This document shows positions 10,921-23,376 of a DNA stretch of 64,000 nt, piece after piece. Within the stretch, counting starts at the first letter, position 1, and every line of letters begins with the position of its first letter. A model generated the notes under the pieces. The model was not told where the DNA came from. It worked only from the letters and a program-made list of their open reading frames with translations, and made no database searches. The stretch spans positions 59,976,855 to 60,040,854 of the forward strand of contig NC_081851.1 in assembly GCF_963259705.1 (NCBI RefSeq). The letters are read 5' to 3'. The translations under genes were made by a program, and so were the position numbers. This stretch comes from Myotis daubentonii. Its lineage: Eukaryota; Chordata; Mammalia; Chiroptera; Vespertilionidae.

Positions 10921-13504
10921 TGGTTTCCTATAGGTTGGTATGAATCTATTCAGAGAGTATTTCCTAAATTTTGTTTATTCTCTTACCTCCTTTATAATAT
11001 TTGCCTTTATAACATACCAACTATACTTTCATTTACTTAATGTAATATTCTGAAATTGCCTCATGTTTGTGCTTCACTAGATTTGTTTTTAAAATAAAAT
11101 TGTCACTAACACAAATGGAAAGCTAGCATCATTTTTCATTAGTAGAAAATAAGGTAAAGAGAAGTTAAGAATGATAAAAAAGTTATTAAACTCTAACTAA
11201 ATACAGTCAAATGCTCTTTGCCTGAGGACTGTTTTCTCTTTCTTCAATGGTAGAAACCCAAATGTCAGAAACTAGTTACAGACCAGCAGCATCAAACTAA
11301 GCATTTCTTCTTGATCAGAAGGACTGAAAGTTGATTAAAAAGGGAATAACCTTTTCACTCACTGTGTGATTCAATTTCATTTCCTACCATGTCCATTTAT
11401 TCAATACCACACTCCAAATCATTTCGTTTTGTGAAATGCAGCATCAAACAATGCCTTCAAATCACTCTTCTTTTGTAATTTCTCTGTTACTTGAATCCCA
11501 TTAAAATCACCTTGAATACCATTAAAAGCAACTTACCATTTATAAGTGAACTGCAGAAAAGGGAGCAGAATAATAAATACTATTCCCCAATAGCTTTGCA
11601 ATTCAAATAAAAATCCAAGTTCTAGTAGTTCTTCTGAAAAAAATAATTCTAACTTGATGTATGTCTTCAAGGCATGCATGTTCAGCCAAGGTTTTGAACA
11701 AAGATATTAATATAACCTGCTGTTATGAAAACTACCAACCACATTATCCTGTGTTCAAGGATCAGATGCAGTAAAAATCAAAACATGATTGATGTGTACA
11801 CTGAGTAAATTGGACATCACATACTTCAGCCCACCCCCTCGACTACACACACATAATTTCAAGGACAAATCTTAGGGATGCCAATCAGAACCCTTTGTCT
11901 TTCCCTTGGGTCATAACTTCCCAAGCCTACTTTTAAAAAGATGACCACTGTTACAGTTAAAATTAATCCCCCTGCGCCTCTCCTTTGCTAACATTCAGCA
12001 GCAGTTTCTGGCCCATCCCAAATCACTTCTTTTTAGTCTTTATCCCATATCTTCAGGGCCGTGTAATCACTGGGGATAGGAAAGCAGATTCTGAAATAGC
12101 CTTTTAGGAAGACTCTACTGAATGCATACTAAAGAATTCATTGATATGCCACACTCTGCTTTGGGCTTCCGTTGGTTTTTACCGGTGGTGTATATAAAAT
12201 GCTAACGGTGCCTCTAGCCCATCTGCTCTGTGCCCTCGCAGTGAACGACTGGCCTAGGAACCAGTTGTTGCAACATTTGCTAGAGCATCACATAGAACCA
12301 TCACAGGAGGCTCCCTCAGCAGAGGGAAGCCATGTATCTTTGGAGGGAATGGAAGGTGTGGACTTCTGCAGAAGCTGATGCCTAAATGCAAAAGGCAGGG
12401 AGCCTGGGTTAGAAGTCCCTCAGTCAACAGACTCCTACCACAGGCAGTGTGCCTGGATAGTTCTAAAAACGAGCGCATCAGGGCTGAAGTCTTTCTATAC
12501 CACTGATACTGCTTCCTTGGAGATGAGGGTTATTCAACTAGACTGTGAGGGGAAGTGGCCTGCCTTGCTGCAGCATCCTGGGCCTCGAGGATAAAGGGGC
12601 TGGTGAGTATAGGAAGAGTGTTTGACCTTCACATGGGCATGGCCTTTTCGGTCTGGGATTTATCCTAATGACCTTCAAGCAGAGAGGAGCCAACTGTGAG
12701 CTTCCCCTCATTAATGGACTCTCCAGTCCAGTAACATTTTCTCAGCACCCGCTAGCCTCCCTGGGGTGTAAACTACATGGTGGTTCTGGAAATAATCATG
12801 CTGACGTGGTGAGTAGTTTTAACTCCCCAGAGGCCTCACCTTCACCCTCCCTGTTTACTTTAAGATTAACATGGTCAAGGTCTTCCTAGCACATTTCAGC
12901 TTTGCACCAAAGAGAGGAAGCCCTGAAGCAGGCATCTTACTGAAACATGGGATGGATGTTTTGCTTCTTAATTTGCAACAGGGGTTCTTGGCAAATGAGA
13001 GGCTAAGGTCAGAATTTCCCTTCCATCATCTCTGGCCGTGGGGCATTTCTGTTGCTTCTAGAAAGTGGAGAGAAAGAGGCCAGATTCCTTTACCCCTGAG
13101 TCACTCTCACTCTTTTACTAGTAATTATGTTTCCTTTTGGTCATGTGATAAAGGAATGTGCATAAACAGCCAGATGAGCCAGTGTCACAGGGGACAGCAG
13201 AGCGATTCCCACAACGTAGACGACGTGCAGGCAGAGTTTGTCTGTGATGTGTCCCCATAGTTGTTTTTCCTGGTCTGCACTTCCACGTGTGCTTAGGTTG
13301 CGGGACTTTATAATCTCTTGCTGTCATAATGGTAGGCTGCCTGACATACTTAGCATCTGTCTAATACTCCCCTCCAGACATATGGTCTCACCAGGGAATT
13401 TTAGTAGGTCATTAGGGCTTCCTTCCTTCTCTGTTTCCTAATCCAGGGAATTCCAAATAAAATTGAGCACATTGCTCACACTCTCTTGCCCTTGCCTTTC
13501 ACAG

Positions 13505-13635
13505 AGGAATGTGACGACAAGCAGCCGCTGACCAGCAAAGAGGAAGAGGAGAGGCGCATTGCAGAAATGGGGCGCCCCATCCTGGGAGAACACACCAAAC
13601 TGGAAGTGATCATCGAGGAATCCTATGAATTCAAG
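13505..13635 (+). CDS. SLC8A1: NCX1 constant exon, end of CBD2
   Basis: This constant exon closes the second Ca2+-binding domain. It is flanked by TTTCACAG and GTATGC. Two bases complete a Glu codon with the G left upstream, and 43 codons follow, from EECDDKQPLTSKEEEERRIA through GRPILGEHTKLEVIIEESYEF to K. It ends in phase 0. The acidic, Arg/Lys-rich stretch is the flexible FG loop of CBD2, and LEVIIEESYEFK is the last beta strand. EECDDKQ has Cys where I remember Tyr in other mammals, so this deserves a check. Every splice variant needs this exon. Its phase explains why all alternative exons upstream must end with a single G. Confidence 0.97.
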
Positions 13636-14018
13636 GTATGCTCACCCACACCGCCCACCCAGGAGGCTAGGGCCATCCTGGGATCAAAGCTTCATATGTC
13701 AGATCCACCTGGAAAGAGAGGCAGATTTAATTTCAGGAACTTGCTCACTAACTGAGAGACCTTCACAGTAGAAGTGGAATTAGACAGTTAGTAGGGAATC
13801 AAGAGTTCCCAGGAACCAAACAGCATCAGAACCAGGGCTCCGTGGGTGGCATCTGTCAAAGGGTCAGAGGTGGCCCAAAGGGAGGGCTTCGTCTGCGAAA
13901 GTAGCAAGGAAAGAAGCAAAGGTGGATTCCAGGAGAGTGTTATGTGTGGAGGAAACCAAGGTCTATTTGAAAAATCTAATAAATCTACTAGAAGAAAAGC
14001 AATCACACCGAAATCTAG

Positions 14019-14227
14019 GTGGCTTTTGTTCATTAGTCAACAGAGCCAAATATCAACAGTTCAACGATTGAAATTTCTTTTGAGAGCCAAATTTTTTAAA
14101 CTTAAAACTATATAGGTTGGTACATTGCTATTAACTTAACTAGGGTACTCCTAAGGCTTAGGAAGAGCCACACTCAAGTGGCCAAAGAGCCGCATGTGGC
14201 TCTCGAGCCGCAATTTGCCGACCACGG
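14019..14227. mobile_element. Nonautonomous hAT element (vesper-bat type)
   Basis: The interior (GTCAACAGAGCCAAATATCA; GGCTTAGGAAGAGCCACACT; GAGCCGCAATTTGCCGACCA) matches nhAT elements I know from Myotis. The right end reads TTTGCCGACCACGG, and the left terminal repeat is degraded. TCTAG lies at both flanks, compatible with an 8-bp duplication at a TCTAG-type target. Confidence 0.75.
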
Positions 14228-14509
14228 CTCTAGATGATAGCAATTATTTTGCAGAAGTTAAACAAATAGGCCTTAGGGTGAGCTTAGGACTTTGAGGCGC
14301 AAGTTCCTATCCATTCTTAGCTACTCCCTCTGTCCTTAGTCCACCTCCCATCCCGGCTCACTCACATCACCCTAACATCTGAGAAGACTCTAGCAGAGCC
14401 ACACTTAGTTCTGTGGGGGGATGAGGAGAGCATGAAAAGGAGCAGCCTTTCTCTGGCTTTCCAGAACTGCAAATCCAGAGCACAGCAGTATTTTCTCCAC
14501 TTGTTTTTC

Positions 14510-14720
14510 TTTCTTTCTTTTTTTTTTTATTGATTTCAAAGAGCAACAGAGAGAGAGAGCGAGACATCAATGATAAGAGGGAAACATTGATCAGCTGCCT
14601 CCTGCATGCCCTCTACTGGGGATCAAGCCTGCAACCTGGGCATGTGCCCTGCCTGGGAATCAAACCATGACCTCCTTGTTCTTAGGTCGACTGTCAACCA
14701 CTGAGCCATGCCAGCCGGGC
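14510..14720 (-). mobile_element. Ves SINE
   Basis: The minus strand starts GCCCGGCTGGCATGGCTCAG and runs through tRNA-like boxes to a purine-rich tail. TCCACTTGTTTTTC flanks it on both sides (14496-14509 and 14721-14734) as the target duplication. Confidence 0.92.
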
Positions 14721-17700
14721 TCCACTTGTTTTTCAAAAGCAGACTCTGCTCCTGTTGGGAAATCAGAATGAGGGGAGAATCAGGCCACCAACATAGAAGC
14801 CTCAGTGTTTTATCTGGATTCTTTGTCGTTGTGGCCTCTTTTCCTTTAGCAGGGCCCATTAATTTTTGTTGTTGTTTGTTGTTGTTGTTATTTAGTTCAC
14901 AAATTGAGGTGGCTTAGAGAAGACAGGTGGAGAGTAAAAATGCTTTTGCAATTAAAGTGGAATTTGTAAAAGATAAAAATGCATTTAAACTTTCCCCTTC
15001 AAGTAAATGAAAAATCTCTTAACTTTGCTTTTACTCCTTCCCCTAGAAAGAGCAAGTAGGGGTCAATTCCAAGATCAGTGCTTTCTAGGCAGACCTGGAC
15101 TATCAGAGCTCACCTGTTGTTTGGTCTGGAACATGACTGGTGCACACAAGCTCCCTGTAAGTCCAGAGTACAGATATTTCAGACCATCTAATTCCATGGA
15201 CCAGACTGTCCAGATGTGTCCAACCTCACTCTTCCTCATGCACCTTCTTTTATGTGGAATCAGAGTGTCTGGTGCCACTTGCTGCAGCAGAGACTCTCTG
15301 GCTTGGCATTTCTTGTCTCCCACCCCTCCCCGGCCACTGATGGGGAACTGTGTGTTCGCTCCCTTATACCACACAACCCCCAACCTTCCCCTTCCATGTA
15401 CCAGGACAAGGAAGAGCAATCACAGTGCCTTCCTGTAGGAAGTGTTACGTTGGGTTGGGTATGGTAGGGCAGTCTTTCAGAGAGCAATGCTTTCTTGAGT
15501 CCAAAGCTCTCCCTGGTAACCACCCTATTGATCTGAGCATTTAAGAGTCCTCCAAATCTGTTTACATAAATCTAGTTGTTTGGGGCACTTATCTTCCTAG
15601 AATAGTTTCCATAGACTATTTCCTTCCTCCTGTCTCCTCAGAGTTCATCAGTACAGTTACTGTTATCAGTAAAGGGTAACTTGGGGGCATTTTTCTCAAG
15701 TGCCCTCAAATATCAATTTTGTTATTATCCCCTTAAGAAATTTATTTTTCTAGACCATGGCTATTTTAAAGAACTTGTTTAAATGTCTCAGAACTGCTTA
15801 AAGTCCCCCATCCGGGTGATACCTTACAATGTCCCACTGGGTTCTTCTTTACTTGTGACTGAGGGCTTGACTTTCCTAAGACCCATTGCTGAAGGTGAGG
15901 TTATAGCAGTCTATTGCACGGCAGTGAAGGGTTCGTCACTGACATATAGGAAATCTCCAGGTAAGCATCGATGGCACTACCCCAAGTTCAGGTGTCTGAG
16001 CTTCAGATTCATCTTATTCCTTCAGTCTCCTCCCATGGGTCAAAGGAGGACACATATCCAAATTAAGTCCTAGGAAGAACCCAAGCTATCCCATAGTCCC
16101 CCAGGGTTAACATGAACTAAAAGTCTATAATCTATCCGGAGTATTACATATTTATAAATTTTAAGTTTATCCTAAAACTTAGTTCTTTAGAGATATTTCT
16201 TGAGGCAAGTCTGCATTCAACTGTTAGACCAGTTTATCTGTTCAACTGTTTATCTCCAGGTGATAAACATGAAATTCTCTGGCGAGATCTGCCCCCAAGT
16301 TTCCATTGCATTTAGGAAAAATCAAGGTCATTCCTTGTTTCATTCTACACAGAAGTCTGAATTGGCATCAACCAAGACACTCAGAGTGCTTGATGAGATG
16401 CGGCTGAGTTGAGAGAGAAAAGCCAGATGCTTGCCACACACTTAAGTTGTGGTGGCCAAGAGCAGTGATGGCTATAGCTACTCTCTGGAGCACTAGCAGT
16501 TCTGGACGCAAGGCCTGAGGCCGAAAGGTCACCACCTTAAGGACAAGCAAGCTAGCCAAGAATAGTGTTGGCAACCCAGAGTGGGCCAGTTGGAGATGGG
16601 CCCTCTCATGTTATCGCAGTATTTCAAGTCAGTTCAAAAGACTCTTGTTGAACTAACACACTTGACATTCTGATTTAGCTTTGGTCTCTAGACAGGCCCC
16701 TCAGATCGCTTTTTTTTTTTTACCCCCATTTAGCTGATAACGTGCTCTCTCTTTCAAACCGTAGTCAATTCAGGTACACTTCATTAAATGTGTGCAGAGA
16801 CAAATAATACATGTTTCAGCCTCTTTGCAATTAGTGGGAATTTGAGGATGCTCTGGCAGTAAGGGTGTGGGGGTAGTCTAGTCGAGGTGGTGGTCCCTCT
16901 GGAAGAGCAGCCTCGTGTCCTGGACATGACCCTGCTCCCTGTAGTGGCTGTGATGTGGTAGTGCTTTGGGTGCATCTGCTTACTTCGTATTTTTGCAAAT
17001 GCTTGGCTGCTTCCTCTTGTTACATTAAGTGACAATTAACTACAAAGTGCTAATTGTAAAAACCAAGTGCTTCAAAAAGGTGGAAAGAAAAATAAGAGGT
17101 TCAGTGTTAGTAAAGCAGGGAGGATTCAAGGTAAATAGCGATGTGCCCTAAACTCTATGCATTGACCTCTTCTCGACATGTTTGCAATAGGAGAAGAATG
17201 AGAGTGAGTTCTCTGACAGCCACCAGGCTGACAAAATCAGGAGCCAGAGAAAAATCCATTTATGGATGATCCTACAGCAGCAATTTGGAGGTTCTGCTGT
17301 CTGGCTGCAATGTATTGATAAACAAAAGCACAAGAACAGTTTCTAGGCTTATAATCCACCTGCCAATTCCGGTATTCACAGATATGTAACTGCTGAGCAG
17401 GACATATGTGAATTCAGCTGCAGACAGCACACTATAGATAAAGCCAGTTGAGAAACAAGTTCATAAAGCATTTAGGGGGAGAGGGGTGGGCTTTTGCAAC
17501 ATCTGCTCTTCTGAGCGTCGAGACCATTCCTCATTGGCCACTTAGGCGGTGAAGGAGGCTTGTATTCGCTATGAAGAACAAGTTTCCCTTTCAGCATGTT
17601 TCCAAGTCAGGACTATGCCTGTTTGCATAATCATAACAGTGTTTGATGTCAATGCTGTTGTTCTGAGCCTAACATCTGCTACCCTTTATATAACTTTGGG

Positions 17701-17784
17701 GTTTCAAAAATCATCAAGGTCTTAGCTTTTCCAAGGCCTTAACTAACCCAGCAGTTATTATCTTATCCTTTTCAACCTTTCTAG

Positions 17785-17884
17785 AGCACCGTGGACAAGC
17801 TTATTAAGAAGACAAACCTCGCCCTGGTGGTCGGGACGAACAGCTGGAGAGAGCAGTTCATTGAAGCGATCACTGTCAGTGCCG
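17785..17884 (+). CDS. SLC8A1: NCX1 constant exon after CBD2
   Basis: A 100-base constant exon between TTTCTAG and GTGAGT, a near-consensus donor. It begins in phase 0 and reads STVDKLIKKTNLALVVGTNS, then WREQFIEAITVSA, leaving a G. It encodes the end of the large cytoplasmic loop, after CBD2 and before the C-terminal membrane domain. With the next exon it forms the acidic AGEDDDDDE junction typical of NCX1. No disruption is seen. Its 21-kb distance to the next exon fits the very long introns of SLC8A1. Confidence 0.97.
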
Positions 17885-19004
17885 GTGAGTGCCTCTCTCT
17901 GCATGTTATAAATTCTAACGACCAAACTGCGCTTTCTTTCTCTACTGTGACCACCGGTCTATGTCAAAGTACCGAAGAACTTCCGTGATGAAAATTGAAA
18001 GGGAAATGAATGTACTGGTAGCATACATGCACATTTGGGGGACTAGTTTAGACTTTCTAGGTGAAGCAAATGTCCTCAAACGTGACAGTCTTCTTCATCT
18101 ACGTTGCTCCCTTCTCCCTGGAAATAGACCTGATACATGTAGAGCCTTTTGGGTCTCTCGGGTAGCCAATCACCAAGCTTTGTCTGGAAAAATCCCTGAA
18201 AGCGGAAGTGGTCAACTGAAGGTCACAAAGGAAACAGCAAGCTCCTAGGCGGGCCAGGCTTACATGTCCTCACTTCCCCACCACCGTCTGCGTCATTTTA
18301 CAGTCCTCCAACCACGCCTCTCCAGTAAGTGTCTGCACCGGCACTAGACGTGCAAATAGAATCACATTCTCTTTCTTCCTGTATAAGCGAAGTGCAGAGT
18401 TTTATTTAGGAAAACCCTACAAAATGAATTGTTTTTGCAAACTCAAGGAGCCAGAGACCCTGAGGGACTTAAATATAGAAAGAAGTGTTCCTTTCCTGGG
18501 TTGTCACGCCTTGTTGTGTGTGCTCGTATAAAGACAGAGCACAGTCCCTCTCACAGACTGAAAACAGGAGTTCAGTGGGACTTTTTTTTTCCAGTTCTTC
18601 TGCTCCAGCTCCACTGGATTTTTTCTCTTTAGAGATCCCTGCAGGCTCAGCTTCTACTGTTCCAGCTCATGAACAAAGCTGGAGTTTTCTAAATAGTAAT
18701 TCCCAAACTGTAAAATATGGAAACCGCATCCCCAGCAGTTGGGCTATGACTTCTAACACAGCCCCCTCTTCCCAAGCTGCCACAGAACCACTTGACAGAT
18801 CTCCCAAGTGCTGTGGGCACAGGGGGTGGTAAAGATTTTTGTGCCTGTTTATGATTAGTGCTGTTTATCATCACACTGTGGTTTCTTGCGATTGAGTATA
18901 CAATGGAGACTTACGAATATTAAATGGTGAGTAATTGCTTAGGAGAGTAGATTTGGAATTTACGTGTAAACTCTGATAGGTGGAAGGGGAACCTCCTTGG
19001 CATT

Positions 19005-19324
19005 TGGGCTGTGATAACAAAATACCATAGACTGGGTGGCTTTTAAACAACAGGCATTTATTTCTCACAGTTTTAGAGGCTGGGAAACCCAAGATCAAGG
19101 TACTGGCAGTGCTGGTGCCTGGTGAGAACCCTCTTTCTAGTTCATAAATCACTATCTTCTCTATATGTCTGCACAGGGGGAAAGGGGTGAGGGAGCTCTT
19201 GAATCTCTCTTACAAGGGCATAATCCCATTTGTGAGGGAAACCTTTACCTCCAAATACCATCATGTTGGGAAGAGGTTTCAGCTTAGAAATTTGGGTGGG
19301 ACACACAGGTGCCATCTATGGCAC
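19005..19324 (-). mobile_element. MLT1-type MaLR LTR
   Basis: On the + strand it starts with GATAACAAAATACCATAGAC and CTGGGTGGCTTTTAAACAAC and ends with a segment at 19280-19324 that matches the inverted start of MLT1 LTRs. It is an old ERVL-MaLR solo LTR in antisense orientation. Confidence 0.75.
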
Positions 19325-20124
19325 TCCCTCATGATGGCTTATGTTTTCTATAAATCTACGATTAGTATCTGAGGCATGAACTGTACTCTCTCTTCACAGA
19401 GAGAAAAACCAAAAGGACAAAGACAACTTGAATAAGAAACTGTTGGCGAGGCCAATGGTAGAAGATGTGAAAAAAATAACCCAATTATTTTATTGTGGAC
19501 TTTGACACATCAGATTTGAAATATCAAAAGCAACCTAAGACTTAATGCACCATTACTAGTAGTTTCCAGGTTTCCTTTGACTGAAGCTATAAGAGCATCT
19601 GTTTAGTGGTCATGTGCTGGACATGATCCATTCGTTTTTCTATATGTCAATCGTTGTTCTTGGTGTGAGGGATATGACAGCAATGAAACAGGCAAACACC
19701 CCTGCCCTAATGGAGCTTACATTCATACAGAAAATAAGTAAAATATGTATGTTATGTAGGATATTGTTCATGACAACAATAAGGCTATGGAGAGAGACAG
19801 GAAGTGTGTGTGTGAGCTGCATTGGACAGTGGCCAGGAAGACACTGTAATAGACACATCAACACCAGATTTGTTTTTCTAGTCATGGAGTGGTTTTGTGT
19901 TGGTTCATTCACACATTTTTTGTAACTCGCAGGGACCAGGGTAAACATTTTATGACCCTTCTATGGCAATGGGAAAGGGTTGATTTAAACAGTGAAAGAT
20001 TGTGCTGCAAACCTGGCCAAAGTTGTGTATTTGATCCTGGGCAGAGTAGGTATACAGAGAAACACCCATAAAGATGCTATACTTTCGTATTTGAAATGGG
20101 GAAGGTTTGGGCTTGCAAACATTT

Positions 20125-20295
20125 TTAGATATTAGGTTGAATTAAGTCCTCTCAAAATCCTACGAAAGAGGTATTAAGAGTATTCTTACCTCTAGAGGAG
20201 GAATCTGAGCCTCAGCTAGGCAGTACTGCTTTGCAACATAACTCAGAGCCCAGATCCACTAACTACTAGTCCAATGTGCTGCCCACTGCCCTTAA
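20125..20295 (-). repeat. MIR SINE remnant
   Basis: MIR order on the minus strand: AAATCCTACGAAAGAGGTA, GAGGAATCTGAGCCTCAG, then TCAGAGCCCAGATCC and a CCACTGCCC end. Confidence 0.7.
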
Positions 20296-20414
20296 GAGAG
20301 AGAACTTGCAAAGTGAGGAAAGTGTTCCCACCTCTCTCTCATTGAATGACACTAGTCTGGTCACCTCTCCTGGTGCCATTCTCGAGATGGGACTAACTTT
20401 TGCTCAGCTCCTTT

Positions 20415-21055
20415 TGTCATAGGCACCTCCCACCGGGTGTTACCGAACAGCCAGTGAGAGAGGCCTGTCCCCAACCTCGATCCTTGTCTTCTCATGTAAA
20501 TAAATTTATATGAGAGACTGACTGTATTGGGAAAAGCCAGTTTATTAAAGCTATTAAAGTATGCACCTTTATTGAAAAGGCAAAGCAAACCTATACATCT
20601 GGATTATGAAGCGCAGACGGGCTCTCAGCTAGTCTGAAGATCAGGTTGGGTGGGGGCCTGAGGGGTTATATACCCTCCTGTCCATATGTTTAAAAATTCC
20701 TTTGCTGCATAATTTGATACAGATTGATTCTCAAGATTCCCCCCTCCCTCTTTTTTTTAGTTTGTTGTAGACTTCCCAGAATTTATGAGAAGCCCCGGCA
20801 ACTCTGTCATGCCAAGCCTTGATACTCCTGGCTTCTCTGCTTAGGGAGTAAAACTGTCCTTTTTCCTTCCCCCTTACCTTCTCCCTTTCTGCATTCTCTC
20901 ATTAGGGAAGTTTTTTTTTTGCTCTCCTGTCCTTGGCTGGAGGAGATAATGGCTGGTTAGTTACAAGCTGGCTGCAAATTGCTCACACTGTTTGGCCTTG
21001 TTCTAACATTCCTGTCTCAGTTTCCCCATTTCTCCTGCCCTGGAATCCTATAACA
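20415..21055 (-). mobile_element. Solo LTR of a class I endogenous retrovirus
   Basis: On the minus strand this 641-base unit runs from TGTTATAGG to CCTATGACA, so its ends form an imperfect inverted repeat with TG...CA. A 4-base CTTT duplication flanks it (20411-20414 and 21056-21059). It has a TATA box (minus-strand TATATAACC, near 20666-20675) and two AATAAA polyadenylation signals (20541-20546 and about 20568-20573), in LTR order. The 4-base duplication suits gammaretrovirus-like elements. No internal viral genes are present. Confidence 0.8.
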
Positions 21056-22189
21056 CTTTGAAGAAATGTTAATGAATGAAATGCAAAACCTCTCAAGTAT
21101 TCTTATGCATCATATTGGGTTTTTATGCTCTTAAATGACTGCTGGGGAGTAAGACAAAATTGCTTAGAAATTTGCAGGTTTCAGGGTACATTGACCTGAT
21201 TTACAATTTTTGAGACCGAATATCAGGAAAGCAAACCCGTATTTTACAGGCACTCAGTTACCTGAATGGCAGTTAGAAAGCTCAGTGTTTGTCTTTAAGA
21301 TTAAAATTAAGCATCTAAAGAATGTTAATTTTCTTAGGCTGTTAAGTGGACAATAAAATTGGTAAAGCAGCATTTATTAAAAACAGACTTTGATTGGATT
21401 TAAGATTTCATGGCTAAATAGTTGCGAATCAGAAAGATTTGCCTTATTAAAAATATGGAATTGCTTTGCAGTGGCTCTACTGAGAGCGTTTCCCTATGTA
21501 ATTTTCTGTGCAAAATTAAGTCTATATATCTTGCTAAACAAAAATAATAATTGTGTAAGCAGGAGTTCGCCTCTGTTTCTCACTGATTATATTTAAACTA
21601 GTTTCAAGGTAGACCCCTGGCAATCTTTTTAGTCCCCTTCCTTCCCTGAATTTCATAGCTCAGTTGCTGGGCCTCCTATGACCATCATGTGTCTGTGAAC
21701 CAAGTTCTTACTGTTCAATATTTGAAGACTGAAAGGATTTATGAGACTCCAGAGATTAGGTAGGGATTAAGCAGTCAGGGCCCAGTGGTCCTCCCATCGT
21801 TTCCTGCTGGAGTTACCAGGAGCAGTGGCTGCCGCAGTTGCCTGGCTGTCAGAAACTTTCAAGGCAGCCCAGCACCTCCACCAGCTTGGCTGACAATGTG
21901 TCGGCAGAGAGATGGATGTCTAAGCAAAGCTAGCATGCCCTGCACGTCCAGTGTGAATTTCCCCAGTGCCTCTGCCAGGACAGAATGGAGGGTTGGCTTT
22001 AAGAAATTACGTACCAGCTAGGATCCAAGGGAGCACTGGGGTGTCCAGGAGAAGGGCAAACATCAGCTGGGGAAAGAGAACCAGATGCCAATGCCAATCC
22101 CACAACTACTGCATTGCTGTGCTTCACCACAGCCTTGCGCTGCGGTGAGGTGAGCGGGAGGGCCATGGCCAGCCTGGCTTTGGAGGCAG

Positions 22190-22330
22190 ATATGGGTTTG
22201 TGGCCCAGACCTCCAGAGACCCTCTGGGTGACTCTGGGAAGCTTACTTCACCTCTAAATCTCAGTTCCCTCAGCTAAAGTGACCACTGCTCCTCGCTCAT
22301 GGGGGTGCTATAAGGATTCATCAATCACAA
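22190..22330 (+). repeat. MIR SINE remnant
   Basis: The segment CTGGGTGACTCTGGGAAGCT, then CTCAGTTCCCTCAGCTAAAG, then GGGGGTGCTATAAGGATTCA follows the MIR core order. Confidence 0.7.
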
Positions 22331-22474
22331 AGGCTGTCTATACTTTTGGAGACCACACTTGGTCATTGTGAGGCAAATCATACTGAAGATCCTAAAATAA
22401 AATATAACTACCTGGTGTGTAAATGAAGTCAAATCAATTTAATTACTAAAATTTCTAAAAGACTAAAGACATTG

Positions 22475-22612
22475 TTTGTCTGTTTAGCTTTATAGCGTTA
22501 GACATGTGGCTTTATATATAAGAAAATGGAGATTCAGAAAAACAATGTAACTTGCTCAAAAAGTAACACTGTTCAATGGCAGTGCAGGGTCCGGATCAGC
22601 CTGGGATTCATT
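22475..22612 (-). repeat. MIR SINE remnant
   Basis: Minus-strand MIR order: AGAAAATGGAGATTCAGAAA, AACTTGCTCAAAAAGT, and GCAGGGTCCGGATCAG. Confidence 0.65.
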
Positions 22613-22629
22613 CCAGTGTGAGGAGAACG

Positions 22630-22833
22630 TCATTACTGAGGAGACACTCATCATTTCATGTGTCAACCTTGGGTCATAGGAAAATCCCATTTAAGCAATT
22701 ACAAGAATAATCCTACTGGGTCAGGTTTGACAGGGCCTCCGTGTGACTATAGAACAGAGCGTGGTGGCGGGAGGGGGGGGGGTGTTAGAGATTGGGAGTT
22801 TTCATTCTGCCCTGTTTCCTTTGTGACTATAAA
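22630..22833 (+). repeat. Direct repeat, copy 1 (~204 bp)
   Basis: This segment recurs 2.5 kb downstream at 25136-25340 in the same orientation. Shared runs include CATTACTGAGGAGACAC, GGGTCATAGGAAAATCCCAT and TTTAAGCAATTA. Differences include small indels and a variable G-rich run. It matches no repeat family I know. Confidence 0.85.
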
Positions 22834-22859
22834 GATTCCTACATACATAGACATGCATG

Positions 22860-22955
22860 TTTGTGTGCAAACACACAAACATGTGTGCACACAGACACAC
22901 ACATAGATATGCTAGACACATGCAAATGGAGACATACACATACATGCACCTTATA
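22860..22955. repeat. Degenerate CA-rich tract
   Basis: A stretch of imperfect CACA/CATA repeats. It makes a low-complexity open frame with no protein meaning. Confidence 0.8.
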
Positions 22956-23376
22956 TGGCATGCTACTTTATTCACTTGAATAACTGAGTTGCAGCATGAA
23001 ATAGGAAGGTTTTTACTTTAGTATTTTAGTCTCCTGAAGCCTCGTTCAGAGTCCCTCTGGGCAGTGATTTCAGTGTTTTTCTATTCATGGCACACATACT
23101 AGTAAACTAATTAGTAACATTCTGCAGCACATGAAAAATGTATTTTTGCCAATATGACAAAAAAAGTAGGTATAATTTTGATTCATTCACACCAAAAGGC
23201 TATTGCTGCCATTTTCTTATTTGACAATCTAAGGGAAAAGCGGTCAGTGCCCCTGACTAAGTAGTCAGGTCTTGCATGTTTTAACAATTCTTGCAGCGCA
23301 CAGATTAAAATCGCTGCCTTAGGGAGAGTGCCAGTGAGTTCCGTTCAGCACGAGGGAGGAGTTTGCTTGCTTAGGC

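Larger units (their letters stand above)
8362..13504 (+). other. SLC8A1: Intron between exon F and the constant exon at 13505
   Basis: A 5.14-kb intron. It contains an AT microsatellite at 9711-9760, an L2 3' end at 10130-10460, and a diverged retroposon tail around 10500-10920. The part from 11000 to 13490 shows no element I can name. Open frames such as 9053-9478 and 12871-13260 have no recognisable protein similarity. It ends in TTTCACAG. Confidence 0.8.
13636..17784 (+). other. SLC8A1: Intron between constant exons (13.6-17.8 kb)
   Basis: A 4.15-kb intron containing one nonautonomous hAT element (14019-14227) and one Ves SINE (14510-14720). A short GTT-rich run is at 14866-14893. From 14900 to 17780 I see no recognisable element, only unsupported open frames. 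It ends in CCTTTCTAG. Confidence 0.8.

Noticed and set aside
13486..13755. Open frame extending exon 13505 on both sides
   Set aside because: The extra codons lie beyond consensus splice sites and read into intron.
20411..21059. Provirus with internal genes
   Set aside because: The 4-base duplication lies directly on both sides of a single LTR, so only a solo LTR remains.
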